This document shows positions 1 through 8,486 of a DNA stretch of 64,000 nt, in pieces; position 1 is the stretch's first letter, and every line of letters begins with the position of its first letter. The stretch lies in assembly GCA_964251675.1 (NCBI GenBank), contig CAXUKS010000005.1:1-64000 (forward strand). The letters run 5' to 3'. The notes beneath the pieces were generated by a model. The model saw only the letters and a program-made list of their open reading frames with translations, did not search any database and was not told the origin of the DNA. Origin of the DNA: JANXMY01 sp964251675 (GTDB taxonomy: Bacteria; Armatimonadota; Armatimonadia; Armatimonadales; Capsulimonadaceae). Position numbers and translations under genes: made by a program.

Positions 1-47
1 CACCCGCTTTCGGGTGAGGGACAAGCCCCGCCCTTTAGGGCTGGGGT
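1..47. repeat. right part of a REPIN-like inverted-repeat element, cut by the window edge
   Basis: Two small hairpins are visible: CACCCG/CGGGTG at 1-16 and AGCCC/GGGCT near 24-41. The style, with short hairpins and a GC-rich end, matches the longer elements found throughout the window. It lies directly beyond the stop codon of the kinase gene (TAG at 48-50). The other half is outside the window. Confidence 0.45.
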
Positions 48-2186
48 CTATGACTCTCCATGCCACAGCGAGTACCCGGCCAGCAGGGCGGTGGCCCCGA
101 TGATCCAGCGCCAGAGCTGCCAGCGGCCCCAGCCGGGGGCGTCCAGCAGCAGGGCGCAGGTTTGCAGCACCAGCAGCACCACCACCGGCGTCACCGTCTG
201 CACCAGCGGCAGGGCCGGGCCGGTCATCCCGAGGTCCGCCAGCGTCCGGCCCAGCGCCCAGGCGCTCAGGCCCGCCAGCCCCAGCGGCAGCAGGCGCACC
301 AGCCAAGTCACCTCGGCGGCCAGCGTCAGGATGAACACGGAAAGGAACAGCAGGCCGCTGGCCCCCCACCCCGCCTGCCAGACCATGCGCGGGTCCGTGC
401 CGCGCAGCACCGAGCGCAGGGCGGCCAGAGCGGGCAGCGCGGCGCACCCCAGGAGGGGCAGAAACCACACGCCAATCCGCGCCAGCGACAGCCGGGCGGG
501 CAGGACGTGAACCGCGACGGCGATCTCCTGCCGTCCGCTCGACGTTTCCAGCACCACCGTTTCCTCGTAAGCCGTCGGCGTCGCCCATACGGCATCCGTC
601 CGCGCCGTCAGAGTCAGGGTTTGGCGGCGGCGCGTCGAGAACGCGGGCGGCTCCACCCGCACCCAGCCGGGCGCAGAGACCACCCGGCCTTCCAGCGTGC
701 CCCCGCCGCCGTTCTGGACCGTCACCCGCAGGGCGCGGGATTGTCCCTGCCGCAGTGTGCCAAAGTTCAGGGCCGCGCTGCTGAGAACCACGTCTGCCCG
801 AGGCGGCGCGGCTTCCTCCCGGACAAGTCCCTGCGGCGCGTGGTAGACCTGCGCCCGCGTCAGCACCTCGGCAGCCCCATCCGCTTCCCCGGCCCGGCGC
901 AGGACGGCGGCCAGCACCTCGAAATACTCCAGGCGGCTTGGGTCCAGATGCGCGGCCCGGCGCAGGGCGGTTACGGCCTCGGCCAGCCGCCCGGCTTTGG
1001 CGTCGCGCTGGCCTTGATGGAACGCCGTCCGGGCCTCATCGGCGGTTTCCAACCCGGCCCGGTAGAGAAAGTCCCGCAGGCGGTCGTCGTCGTCCCGGTC
1101 CGGCTCGGCGCGGATCTGGCGGGTCGCCTCGGCCAGCGGGTTTTCCTCGATCTCTTCCAGCCAGCGGGTCAGCGTGCCGCTGCTAAACGCTTCCAAGCTC
1201 TCGTCCCAATGGTCGGGAGCGGCGGCAAGGAAATCGTCGATGGTGGCGAAGGAGAGGAACCCCTCCCGCTCGTTCCTCGCTCCCTCCCCTGTTAGGGGAG
1301 GGTTTTCGGACAATGATGAGGGCCAATCTTCGCCTAATCCTAACCCTCGCCTAACAGGGGAGGGTGGCAGGCTTGCCTGCCGGGAGGGGGAAATCTCCCG
1401 CAAATCCCGTGCCAGGCTGCCCGCATCGCGGTAACGCTCGGCCTTGTCGCGGGCCAGAGCGCGGGCGAGGATGGCATCCAGTGCGGGGGGGGCGTCGGGA
1501 CGCACGGAAGTCAGCCGGGGAATGGGGTCATCTTCGACAGCCTGCTTCCAGGCAAAGGGGTCTTTGGACTTGGGGACGACAAACGGACGGCGGCCTGCCA
1601 GCATCTCGTACAAAATGACGCCGACGGCCCAGATGTCCGATTGCCGGTCGGACTGCTCTTCGGGGTGAAAGTCCTCCGGGGCCATATAGGCATAGGTCCC
1701 CGCGCCACCCGCGAACGAATGCGTGCCCAGGACTTCGGCCAGCCCGAAATCTACCAGTTTGACCGCACCTTCGCGGGTGACTAAGATGTTCGCAGGCTTA
1801 ATGTCCCGATGTACCGTCCGCTGCGAATGAGCATAGGCTAGGCCGTCGCAGACCTGCGCGGCGATATCCACGGCCTCGGCCAGCGGCAGGGCGGGCGTGT
1901 CTCGCAGAATGTCCTGAAGCGTCCGGCCCCGGACATACTCCATGTCGATGACCACCTTGCCGCCGATCTCGTCCACCGAGTTGACCCGGACAATGTTCGG
2001 GTGACGCAGGCGGTCGAGCACGCGGGCTTCTTCGAGAAACCGGTGCTTGTCGTCGCCCTGTGCCGAGATTTCCTTCAGCGCCACCTGCTTGCCCAGCAGC
2101 GTGTCTTTGGCAAGGTAGACAATCCCCGTCGCCCCATGCCCCAGCACATCCAGGCGCTCATACTTTCCGAGCATTTCCAGCGGCAT
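48..2186 (-). CDS. membrane-anchored Hanks-type Ser/Thr protein kinase with TPR-like linker
   Basis: Predicted to phosphorylate Ser/Thr on target proteins. The kinase domain covers about residues 8-265 and has an intact P-loop (GHGATGIVY), the VALK lysine, the catalytic loop HRDIKPANI, DFG and APE. A linker at about 266-320 is encoded by an inserted inverted-repeat element. Next come a TPR-like helical stretch (about 385-460), a beta-rich segment (about 465-560) and several hydrophobic helices to the C-terminus, so the C-terminal part is membrane-bound. The start is MPLEMLGKYERL; the Met at MLGKYERL is an alternative. A PP2C phosphatase lies 1.4 kb away and is a likely partner. The first 56 bp of this gene are duplicated at 3298-3353. 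Confidence 0.93.
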   Translation of the reverse strand: MPLEMLGKYERLDVLGHGATGIVYLAKDTLLGKQVALKEISAQGDDKHRFLEEARVLDRLRHPNIVRVNSVDEIGGKVVIDMEYVRGRTLQDILRDTPALPLAEAVDIAAQVCDGLAYAHSQRTVHRDIKPANILVTREGAVKLVDFGLAEVLGTHSFAGGAGTYAYMAPEDFHPEEQSDRQSDIWAVGVILYEMLAGRRPFVVPKSKDPFAWKQAVEDDPIPRLTSVRPDAPPALDAILARALARDKAERYRDAGSLARDLREISPSRQASLPPSPVRRGLGLGEDWPSSLSENPPLTGEGARNEREGFLSFATIDDFLAAAPDHWDESLEAFSSGTLTRWLEEIEENPLAEATRQIRAEPDRDDDDRLRDFLYRAGLETADEARTAFHQGQRDAKAGRLAEAVTALRRAAHLDPSRLEYFEVLAAVLRRAGEADGAAEVLTRAQVYHAPQGLVREEAAPPRADVVLSSAALNFGTLRQGQSRALRVTVQNGGGGTLEGRVVSAPGWVRVEPPAFSTRRRQTLTLTARTDAVWATPTAYEETVVLETSSGRQEIAVAVHVLPARLSLARIGVWFLPLLGCAALPALAALRSVLRGTDPRMVWQAGWGASGLLFLSVFILTLAAEVTWLVRLLPLGLAGLSAWALGRTLADLGMTGPALPLVQTVTPVVVLLVLQTCALLLDAPGWGRWQLWRWIIGATALLAGYSLWHGES
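1260..1389. repeat. REPIN-like inverted repeat inserted in frame in the kinase gene
   Basis: Outer arms CCCCTCCCG (1260-1268) and CGGGAGGGG (1381-1389) enclose perfect 15-nt inner arms, CCCTCCCCTGTTAGG (1282-1296) and its complement (1350-1364). It lies within coding sequence without breaking the frame and adds a Pro/Gly/Arg-rich linker between the kinase domain and the TPR-like region. The body shares GAGGAACGAGC with the element in the M56 gene. Confidence 0.85.
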
Positions 2187-2269
2187 CAGCGTTGCTTTTG
2201 CGCTCCCTTTTTATTTTAGCCTGCTTGTGTCATAATACCACAAACAATAGTTTGGAGTATGGAATTGGC
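2187..2269. promoter_or_regulatory. divergent promoter region between kinase and DUF3800 gene
   Basis: An extended -10-like TGTCATAAT (2228-2236) faces the DUF3800 gene, and TGGTATTAT on the opposite strand faces the kinase. The two overlap, so the genes may compete for polymerase. No convincing -35 box was seen for either. Confidence 0.3.
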
Positions 2270-3100
2270 ATGGCGAGTCCGGCGACGTTTGTAGCGTATA
2301 TTGATGAAGCGGGAGATGAAGGATTTAAGTTCGGGCACGGCTCTTCCGAGTGGTTTGTTTTGGGAGCCGTGATACTGCGCCGGGCCTCCGAGATGCCCGA
2401 AATCAAGCTGATAGACGATGTGCGGGCACGGCTCAATCGCGGACGGGCGGCAGACCGCCAGTTTCCAGCGAAGAAAGCATTACACTTCCGTGACCTTCAG
2501 CATGATGTCTGCAAATATTACGCGAACCGCATCGCTCAGGCCAACTTGACAAGCACTGTTGTTCTCATAAACAAGCAAGATTTTTTCCCACGTCTTGAAA
2601 CTTCCGCACAACAAAAGCAGATAAGTCAGGCTCTTTACCATTTAGCAAGCATCGTCTTGATGGATACCATATCGCGTTTTTGCTTGGAGTCACGCCGCGC
2701 TAGTGACGTAGGTGACGGGTCGGTAGACCTTGTTTTTTCTAGTCGCAGTTCTTTGGATTATGCAGCACTACGCGGTATCATTGACGGTATTCTTGTCGAC
2801 CCTCAGTATTCTGCTCTCCGCAGACAAACCAGTCCCGACATCATCCGCCCCTCACAGGTACAGGCGATTATGCACAGCAAGAGCCTAGGGCTTCAAATCG
2901 CAGATGCAGTGACGAGTAGCTACTTTAAGGCAGTAGAAAAATCAGCGGATGGGTTCACGGAAGACGCTTATGTGCGCCTTTTGCTTCCTTGCGCTTATCG
3001 GCCCGGTGGGGAGTTGTTTGGACATGGGGCTAGGTTTGAATATTGTTCCGAGGGGACTATGGAGAAAATGCGACGAGAAATATCCCATTGGAATCAATAA
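2270..3100 (+). CDS. DUF3800 domain protein
   Basis: The N-terminus carries AYIDEAGDEGF, typical of DUF3800. A C-terminal GLQIADAV segment matches the family's second conserved acidic motif. DUF3800 proteins are thought to have an RNase H-like fold and are often found on mobile or defence-related DNA; no substrate is established. The Met at 2270 is chosen because it places the family motif about 8 residues in and has a GGAG upstream, whereas a longer in-frame reading would run through the kinase gene. Base composition is lower in GC than in neighbours, and the gene lies between the kinase 5' end and a copy of that end. Acquisition is therefore likely. Confidence 0.85.
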   Translation: MASPATFVAYIDEAGDEGFKFGHGSSEWFVLGAVILRRASEMPEIKLIDDVRARLNRGRAADRQFPAKKALHFRDLQHDVCKYYANRIAQANLTSTVVLINKQDFFPRLETSAQQKQISQALYHLASIVLMDTISRFCLESRRASDVGDGSVDLVFSSRSSLDYAALRGIIDGILVDPQYSALRRQTSPDIIRPSQVQAIMHSKSLGLQIADAVTSSYFKAVEKSADGFTEDAYVRLLLPCAYRPGGELFGHGARFEYCSEGTMEKMRREISHWNQ

Positions 3101-3213
3101 GGCAACAAAGGAATATCAGAGGAAAAGTGCAGGTCCGGGCCTTTGGAACCCACCGTCAACCGGCTGCCGTCCGCAAAGGACGACCAAAGGTACTCCGCGC
3201 TCCCTGCATTTCC

Positions 3214-3242
3214 ATTATAACACTTTGTTACACATTCTGCAA
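3214..3242 (-). promoter_or_regulatory. sigma70-like promoter pointing into the 3' end of the DUF3800 gene
   Basis: On the minus strand TTGCAG is followed after 17 nt by TATAAT. It lies in an AT-rich stretch after DUF3800. Transcription would be antisense to DUF3800, and only very short ORFs follow. It may be an antisense RNA promoter or chance in AT-rich DNA. Confidence 0.3.
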
Positions 3243-3297
3243 CATTTTGTTGAAAGTTCTGCAATATCCCGCAACTTTCACAGGTTGACAAGCTGTT

Positions 3298-3353
3298 GCC
3301 CCATGCCCCAGCACCTCCAGGCGCTCATACTTTCCAAGCATTTCCAGCGGCAT
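3298..3353 (-). pseudogene. 56-bp duplicate of the kinase gene 5' end
   Basis: It matches 2131-2186 at 54 of 56 positions by eye and has the same orientation. It encodes the kinase start (MPLEMLGKYERLEVLGHG) and then loses similarity. With the intact 5' end it forms a direct repeat around the DUF3800 gene. Confidence 0.85.
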
Positions 3354-3390
3354 TTATGATGTTCTTTTACGACTGAGAGCCGAGCAGGAA

Positions 3391-3522
3391 CGAGGGGTTA
3401 AAACCCCTCGCTGGGAGGCGCTTCGCGCCGGGAGGCCACAAGATAAACAAATATAGCCTTCTGTGTCTAGCTCTCTGGCTACGCGGCGTCTTCGCCTTCC
3501 AGCGAGGGGTTTTAACCCCTCG
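3391..3522. repeat. REPIN-like element, GAGGGGTT/AACCCCTC family
   Basis: Each end is a 20-bp palindrome: CGAGGGGTTAAAACCCCTCG at 3391-3410, and the same with TTTT/TTAA centre at 3503-3522. The body has mini-hairpins GGCGCTTCGCGCC and GGCGTCTTCGCC. It lies between the kinase fragment and the PP2C stop. Same family as the element at 47001. Confidence 0.9.
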
Positions 3523-3555
3523 TTTCCAGCCCCTCCTTCCTGCCTATCCTCGCCC

Positions 3556-5187
3556 CTACCGCCGCGTCCCATAGTGTCGATAGCCCCGACGGTAACGGCG
3601 GCCAGTGGTGGGCACATCGGCAGGCGTGTCGACAGGTACGGGCGTCACAGGGGCGGCAATCGGAGCGGCGGGCACGGGGATGGGCGGCAGGGGCGTCGTG
3701 GACGGGTGGGCGTGGAAGACTTTGAGGCGCTCGGCGTCGATGAGGTACAGCGTGCCGTCGGCGGCGACAGCGATAGATTGCGGGTTGGACAGGGACGACC
3801 GAGCGATCAGGCCGAGCGGGACACCGTTGGGCTGGTACTTGGTGAGCGTTTTGGCGATGGCGTCGGACACATATAAATTGCCCTGCGGGTCGGTGGCCGT
3901 GTGCAGGGTGACGCCGCCCGCGCCGCGTACCCCAGCGGGGGCGGCGGACTGGGGACGCACAAAGGGCAGGGTGTACTTGAACTGCGGCAGGCTGCCGCCG
4001 CCCGGCGGCAGGCCGACGACCGTGCCCGAGAGCGGCGCGACTGTGACCGCGCCGTCTCTGGGGCTGACGGCCAGAAAGCTGCCGCGCACGGGCTGGGCAT
4101 AGAAAATAGTCGGGGCATCGTAGGCCAGGTGGGCGAGGTCCAGCGGCGGGGCTGGAGGCGCGGGCGGCGCGGGCGGCACGGCAAACGGCGGCGCGGCCTG
4201 GAACTTGTATCCAGCGTGCTGAAGCTTTCCGGCCAGTGCCCCAGAGACGCCCACCCCGGCCAGCAGGAACAGGGCGGCGAGCGACGGCCAGAGCCAGCCG
4301 CCGCGCCGGGGCGGGCGCGGCTCCTCCGGCCTGGCAGAGACGGGTGCGGGTTGGCTTGGGGTCGCGCTGCTTTTTTTGCTGGAAGCTTCAGGGCGGGCGA
4401 GGTCGGCGGTCTGCATTCGCAGGGTGCGGGTTCCGGCCTGAAGGCGGGCGACAATGGCGGTGATGTTGTCTTTGCCGCCGGCGCGGTTTGCCAGGGATAC
4501 CAGCTTGTCGGCGGCGGCCTGCGCGGAGCCGGATTGGGCCAGCGTTTTGATCAAATCCTCTTCGTCCACCATGTTGCTCAGGCCATCGGTGCAGAGCAGC
4601 AGCACGTCGCCGGGCTTGATCTCCACATCGCTGACTTCGGCTTCCAAAGTCGGCTCGATGCCGACGGCGCGGGTGATGATGTTGCGGAAGCGGGATTTGC
4701 GGGCGCCTTCTTCGGAGATGGCCCCGGCCCGGACCTGTTCGGCGACATAGGAATGGTCGGCGGTGAGCTGTGTCAGCGCCCCGCCGCGCAGCAGGTAGGC
4801 CCGGCTGTCGCCCGCGTGGGCGAGGTACAAACGGTCGCCTTCCACGATGGCCGCGACGCAGGTGGTTCCCATCCCTTTATGCTCGGGGTCCTCCTGCGCC
4901 AGCGCATAGACGCGGGCATTGGCTTTTCGCAGTGCGGTAGACAGGGCATCCGTGAGGACCACCGGCTCGGCCAGACGCGAGTCCAGCAGCTCGGCCAGTG
5001 TCTCATCCACCGCGCCGACCGCTGCCTGCGATGCCTGCTCGCCCGAAGCGCGTCCGCCCATGCCGTCGGCGATCACCAGCACGCCATCAGCCCGCAGGCC
5101 GCGTCGGCGTGTGTCCACGACAAGGTAATGGTCTTCATTGTTGGCCCGCTGTCCGGGGTCCGTTTTCGCGCCTGCGGAAACATTCAT
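3556..5187 (-). CDS. PP2C-family Ser/Thr phosphatase with C-terminal TM and NHL-like extracytoplasmic domain
   Basis: Predicted to remove phosphate from Ser/Thr using two metal ions, countering the nearby kinase. The PP2C domain (about residues 1-250) has the motifs NNEDHYLV, VIADGMGG, GMGTT, AHAGDSRAY, LCTDGLSN and GGKDNITAI. A Pro-rich linker, one TM helix (about residues 290-312) and an external region with beta-propeller-like repeats (DPQGNLYVSDAIAKTL, AADGTLYLIDAERLKVF) follow. The outer domain may sense cell-wall or other ligands. The domain order resembles the receptor kinase/phosphatase pairs of Gram-positive bacteria, here with the propeller on the phosphatase. Confidence 0.92.
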   Translation of the reverse strand: MNVSAGAKTDPGQRANNEDHYLVVDTRRRGLRADGVLVIADGMGGRASGEQASQAAVGAVDETLAELLDSRLAEPVVLTDALSTALRKANARVYALAQEDPEHKGMGTTCVAAIVEGDRLYLAHAGDSRAYLLRGGALTQLTADHSYVAEQVRAGAISEEGARKSRFRNIITRAVGIEPTLEAEVSDVEIKPGDVLLLCTDGLSNMVDEEDLIKTLAQSGSAQAAADKLVSLANRAGGKDNITAIVARLQAGTRTLRMQTADLARPEASSKKSSATPSQPAPVSARPEEPRPPRRGGWLWPSLAALFLLAGVGVSGALAGKLQHAGYKFQAAPPFAVPPAPPAPPAPPLDLAHLAYDAPTIFYAQPVRGSFLAVSPRDGAVTVAPLSGTVVGLPPGGGSLPQFKYTLPFVRPQSAAPAGVRGAGGVTLHTATDPQGNLYVSDAIAKTLTKYQPNGVPLGLIARSSLSNPQSIAVAADGTLYLIDAERLKVFHAHPSTTPLPPIPVPAAPIAAPVTPVPVDTPADVPTTGRRYRRGYRHYGTRR

Positions 5188-5250
5188 GGGTGATTAAGTA
5201 TAACCGTTCAGGGCAAAAAAGGCAAGGGGCGGCCCCCATACACCAAAGAG

Positions 5251-5407
5251 ACCTAACCCCCCGGCCCCCTTCCCTAAGAAGGAAGGGGGGGCAGAGTTTC
5301 AGAACAGAGCCAGAAGCGTAGGGCCGCTGCTTGCCTCGCCCTCTTCTCCAGCCTGTATCTGTCTGCCTCCCCCTTCCTTCTTAGGGAAGGGGGCCGGGGG
5401 GTTAGGT
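5251..5407. repeat. REPIN-like element, CCTAACCCCC/AAGGAAGGGGG family
   Basis: Perfect 39-nt inverted arms lie at 5251-5289 and 5369-5407 around a body of about 80 nt. Each arm contains an internal palindrome (CCCTTCCCTAAGAAGGAAGGG, imperfect). It lies between the PP2C start and the 5431 gene. The left half is close to the element inserted in the M56 gene. Confidence 0.9.
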
Positions 5408-5430
5408 TCCAGAAGAAACAGGGGCTTTTT

Positions 5431-5784
5431 CTACCCCGCAGGCCGCTTCCAGGCCAGCCACACCGCGCCGAGGCAGGCCAGGGCCAGGCACACGCCGTAG
5501 AAAATGCGAAACGGCAGCGGGAACAGCTCGCGGGCCAGCGCCGCCGCCGCAATTCCCGCCGCCGCCAGACACACCCCGATCCGCGTGCTGCTGTCCGCCG
5601 GGCTTCGTCCAACCTGCCGGGCATTGCCCATCCCGCCGCCGGTGGCAATCCCGCGCAGGAGCCACCACGCGCCCGACGCAATCCCCACCGTCAGCGCCGC
5701 CGCAGGGAGCCGCGCCAGGGTCAGCCCCAGCACGGCCAGCACGGCAATCAGCACAATCCAGAACTGGACCCCGCGTTTTGTCAC
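5431..5784 (-). CDS. small hydrophobic membrane protein, translationally coupled
   Basis: 117 residues with about three hydrophobic helices (for example FWIVLIAVLAVLGLTL and GVCLALACLGAVWLAW). The start is GTG at 5784, overlapping the upstream TGA in a GTGA arrangement, so translation is probably coupled to the 5781 gene. No family was recognised. The two probably act together in the membrane. Confidence 0.65.
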   Translation of the reverse strand: MTKRGVQFWIVLIAVLAVLGLTLARLPAAALTVGIASGAWWLLRGIATGGGMGNARQVGRSPADSSTRIGVCLAAAGIAAAALARELFPLPFRIFYGVCLALACLGAVWLAWKRPAG

Positions 5785-6824
5785 TGCGGGCCACCACTGG
5801 AAGGCGGCGTCTCGTCTACCGGGTCCCCGCCCAGAGACCGCCGGGGCGGCTCCGGACTGGCCGGAGGAGTCGTTGGCGGCTGCGGCTGCCCCCACGACGG
5901 GGCAGATGGCGGCGGGGTCTGTCCGAACGAAGACGGCGGCGGAGTCTGCCCAAAGGAAGACGGCGGCGGAGTGGTCGGCGGCGCGGCGCTCGGCGCGGGC
6001 GGCCAGACGCCCGGAGCCGCCGGAGCGCCAAAGCCCGGCTGAACAGAGCCGCCTGCCCCAGACCCGGTGGGCATTCCAATCATGTCCCGATACGCCAGCG
6101 CCCCGGTCAGGTAAAACACCGGCACGGTGACGAACAGGCCCAGACCGCAGGGGATGGCGCTGACAGCGATCAGGAGTATCATCACAAAGCCAAAGGCCGC
6201 CGCCATCCACAGGTCTCGCTTCATGCCGTCAATGCTGCGCGACAGGGCGTTGCCGAAGCTTTCCCCATCGGCAATCAGTGCAAAGCCAGGAAACAGCAGC
6301 CCGAGCGCCAGCAGGCCCGGCACAAGGCACAGCACTGAGCCAATGCCGACCGCAAATCCATACACAATGTTGTAGCCCAGCATGGACCACATCGTGGGGA
6401 CGCCCACGAAGAGGTCTGCCGTAGAGATTGGTTCGCCGCGCACCTGCTTGACAGCAGTGCGGTAGACACCGCCATACAGCCAGGCCGTATAAATCGCGCT
6501 GACAACCCGAATGATCAGGCTGACACCCGGATTTAGTCCCCCGGTCAGGCTCCGTGCGAACGCGGCACCCGGATTGGAGGCGTCCGGTGAATAAGCACCG
6601 GCGGCGGCCCCGCCTGCCCCGGCAATCGCGCCGACGATGGCGGCCAGTATAAAGGGCACCAGAGACAGCAGGCCAGCGACGATCCAGACCCCGATGTTGG
6701 CCTGAAACAGTGAAAATGCCTCGCTGATCCAGCCGAAATTGACTTTTCCAGGCGGCGCGTAGCCCGCCCCCCCGCCGCCGTAAGGCATTCCGCCAGCGGG
6801 CGGGCCTCCATAGTTGACACTCAT
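5781..6824 (-). CDS. polytopic membrane protein with Gly-rich N-terminus and Pro-rich C-terminus
   Basis: 347 residues. A short GGMPYGGGG N-terminal segment is followed by about five or six TM helices (residues 30-245) and a Pro/Ser/Gln-rich tail with the repeat SFGQTPPP. The core resembles uncharacterised integral membrane families with AYKAVRGEP-like loops (here VKQVRGEPISTADLF); an exact family cannot be named. The start is supported by GGAG a few bases upstream. The downstream gene overlaps by four bases. Confidence 0.75.
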   Translation of the reverse strand: MSVNYGGPPAGGMPYGGGGAGYAPPGKVNFGWISEAFSLFQANIGVWIVAGLLSLVPFILAAIVGAIAGAGGAAAGAYSPDASNPGAAFARSLTGGLNPGVSLIIRVVSAIYTAWLYGGVYRTAVKQVRGEPISTADLFVGVPTMWSMLGYNIVYGFAVGIGSVLCLVPGLLALGLLFPGFALIADGESFGNALSRSIDGMKRDLWMAAAFGFVMILLIAVSAIPCGLGLFVTVPVFYLTGALAYRDMIGMPTGSGAGGSVQPGFGAPAAPGVWPPAPSAAPPTTPPPSSFGQTPPPSSFGQTPPPSAPSWGQPQPPTTPPASPEPPRRSLGGDPVDETPPSSGGPQ

Positions 6825-6963
6825 TGCGCGTGGTCTCCTTCTCAGCAGTCGTCTTCAAGCGATGCTTCGCGGCGATGTTCGACGCCCGGCTCTGTGTCCG
6901 GCCTTGCGTTGTGGGGGGTTATTCGCTTTGACCTGCGTGTTTTCCTGCTTGGCAGACAAAGAA

Positions 6964-7091
6964 GACCCCCTAGCCCCCAATAATGGGGGAACCAGAATTG
7001 AGGAACCGGAAAAGACGTAGGGGCGCTGCTTGCTGCGCCCTTCCTCTCCTGTCCGCAATCCGGTTCCCCCATTATTGGGGGCTAGGGGGTC
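6964..7091. repeat. REPIN-like element, CCCCCAATAATGGGGG family
   Basis: Arms of 30 nt lie at 6964-6993 and 7062-7091 and each contains the palindrome CCCCCAATAATGGGGG. The body carries GTAGGGGCGCTGCTTGCTGCGCCC. Other members are at 32877, 37401 and 41259. It sits just beyond the pgk stop and could also act as a bidirectional transcript end. Confidence 0.9.
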
Positions 7092-7105
7092 TCAATGCTG
7101 GCTCT

Positions 7106-8302
7106 CTACTTATCCTGCAAGGCTGCGACACCCGGAAGCTCTTTGCCTTCCAGGAACTCCAGCGACGCCCCGCCGCCGGTGGAGATATGGGTCATCTGGT
7201 CCGCAAAGCCCAGCTTCTCTACCGCCGCCGCCGAATCGCCGCCGCCCACAATCGTGGTGGCCGACGAATCCGCCAGCGCCTGCGCGATGCCTTTGGTGCC
7301 TTCGGCGAACTTGGCGAACTCGAAGATGCCCGCCGGGCCGTTCCAGATGACTGTCTTCGCGCCCGCCAAGACCGCCGCAATGGCCTTCAAAGTGGCCGGG
7401 CCGATGTCTGCGCCCTCCCAGTCGGCGGGGATTTCGCGGACGCTCACGACTTTGGTGTTCAGATCGGCATCGCCGCCGTCAAACGGGTTGCCGTCGGTGA
7501 CGATCACATCGACGGGCAGCATCAGCTTGTCGCCCGCCTCGGCCTGCACTTTCTGGACAAACTCCAGCGAGTTGGTGTCCAGAAGCGACTTGCCAATCTC
7601 TAAACCCTGCGCCTTAAAGAACGTATACGCCATGCCGCCGACTACAATCAGCGTGTCCACTTTGGGCAGCAGGCTCTCAATGACGGGGATTTTGTCTTTG
7701 ACCTTCGCGCCGCCCAGAATTGCCACAAAGGGCCGCTCCGGGTTTTCCACCGTGCTGCCCAGGTAGTCTAATTCTTTTTTCAGCAGATACCCCGCCACAG
7801 CGGGCAGGTGATGGGCGACGCCCTCGGTGGACGCATGGGCGCGGTGGGCCGTGCCGAACGCATCATTGACATAGACTTCGGCCAGCGCGGCGAGCTTGGC
7901 GGCGTACTCCGGGTCGTTTTTTTCTTCTTCGGGGTAAAAGCGCACGTTTTCCAGCAGCAGCACGTCGCCATCGTGGAGGCCGTCCACCCGCGTCTGCACT
8001 TCCGGGCCGACACTGTCCGGGGCCAGCGGCACGGGCTGTCCGAGAAGCTGCGCCAGCCGCTCAGCGACAGGGGCGAGGCTGTACTTCGGCGTCGGGCCGC
8101 CTTTGGGCCGTCCCAGGTGCGAGGCCAGAATGACCCGCGCCCCTTTGCCGACCAGATACTGAATGGTCGGCAGCGCCGCCCGAATGCGCCGGTCATCAGT
8201 GATCGCGCCGGTCTCCTCCTGCGGGACATTGAAGTCCACGCGCACCAGAACGCGCTTGCCGGCCACGTCCACATCTTCCACGGTCTTTTTGTTGAAGCTC
8301 AT
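7106..8302 (-). CDS. pgk: phosphoglycerate kinase
   Basis: Transfers phosphate from 1,3-bisphosphoglycerate to ADP in glycolysis, in the cytoplasm. The 398 residues match the family length. Signatures are RVDFNVP near residue 22, the substrate-binding HLGRPKG, LLLENVRFY, NDAFGTAHRAHAS, GGAKVKDKI, WNGPAGIFE and the nucleotide-binding GGGDSAAAV. The third residue of the WNGPMG motif is Ala here. Start ATG with GAGGA upstream. A TATACT on the minus strand (8343-8348) is a candidate -10 box. gap lies 5 kb away, not in the same operon. Confidence 0.98.
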   Translation of the reverse strand: MSFNKKTVEDVDVAGKRVLVRVDFNVPQEETGAITDDRRIRAALPTIQYLVGKGARVILASHLGRPKGGPTPKYSLAPVAERLAQLLGQPVPLAPDSVGPEVQTRVDGLHDGDVLLLENVRFYPEEEKNDPEYAAKLAALAEVYVNDAFGTAHRAHASTEGVAHHLPAVAGYLLKKELDYLGSTVENPERPFVAILGGAKVKDKIPVIESLLPKVDTLIVVGGMAYTFFKAQGLEIGKSLLDTNSLEFVQKVQAEAGDKLMLPVDVIVTDGNPFDGGDADLNTKVVSVREIPADWEGADIGPATLKAIAAVLAGAKTVIWNGPAGIFEFAKFAEGTKGIAQALADSSATTIVGGGDSAAAVEKLGFADQMTHISTGGGASLEFLEGKELPGVAALQDK

Positions 8303-8353
8303 TGGGTTTTTTCCTCACACATCAGGGTCTCAAAACGGCCTTAGTATACCCGC

Positions 8354-8382
8354 TTGCCGCCAAAGTTTTGCCGTGTTATAAT
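8354..8382 (+). promoter_or_regulatory. sigma70 promoter with extended -10 for the 8487 gene
   Basis: TTGCCG (8354-8359), a 17-nt spacer and TATAAT (8377-8382) with an upstream TGT, giving an extended -10. This leaves a leader of about 100 nt before the ATG at 8487. Confidence 0.65.
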
Positions 8383-8486
8383 GACAGGGTGTTTTGAGAG
8401 GCAAGGCCATCAGGAATGCGCACGCGACTTTTTGCCGGGCGAACCCTCACCGCCTTTTTCTCCGTTGATGCTTTCAGGAGACTGCC

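Noticed and set aside
3101..3297. Small genes in the AT-rich stretch after DUF3800
   Set aside because: Reading frames here are short, lack ribosome-binding sites and resemble no protein; only a promoter-like sequence and the kinase fragment stand out.
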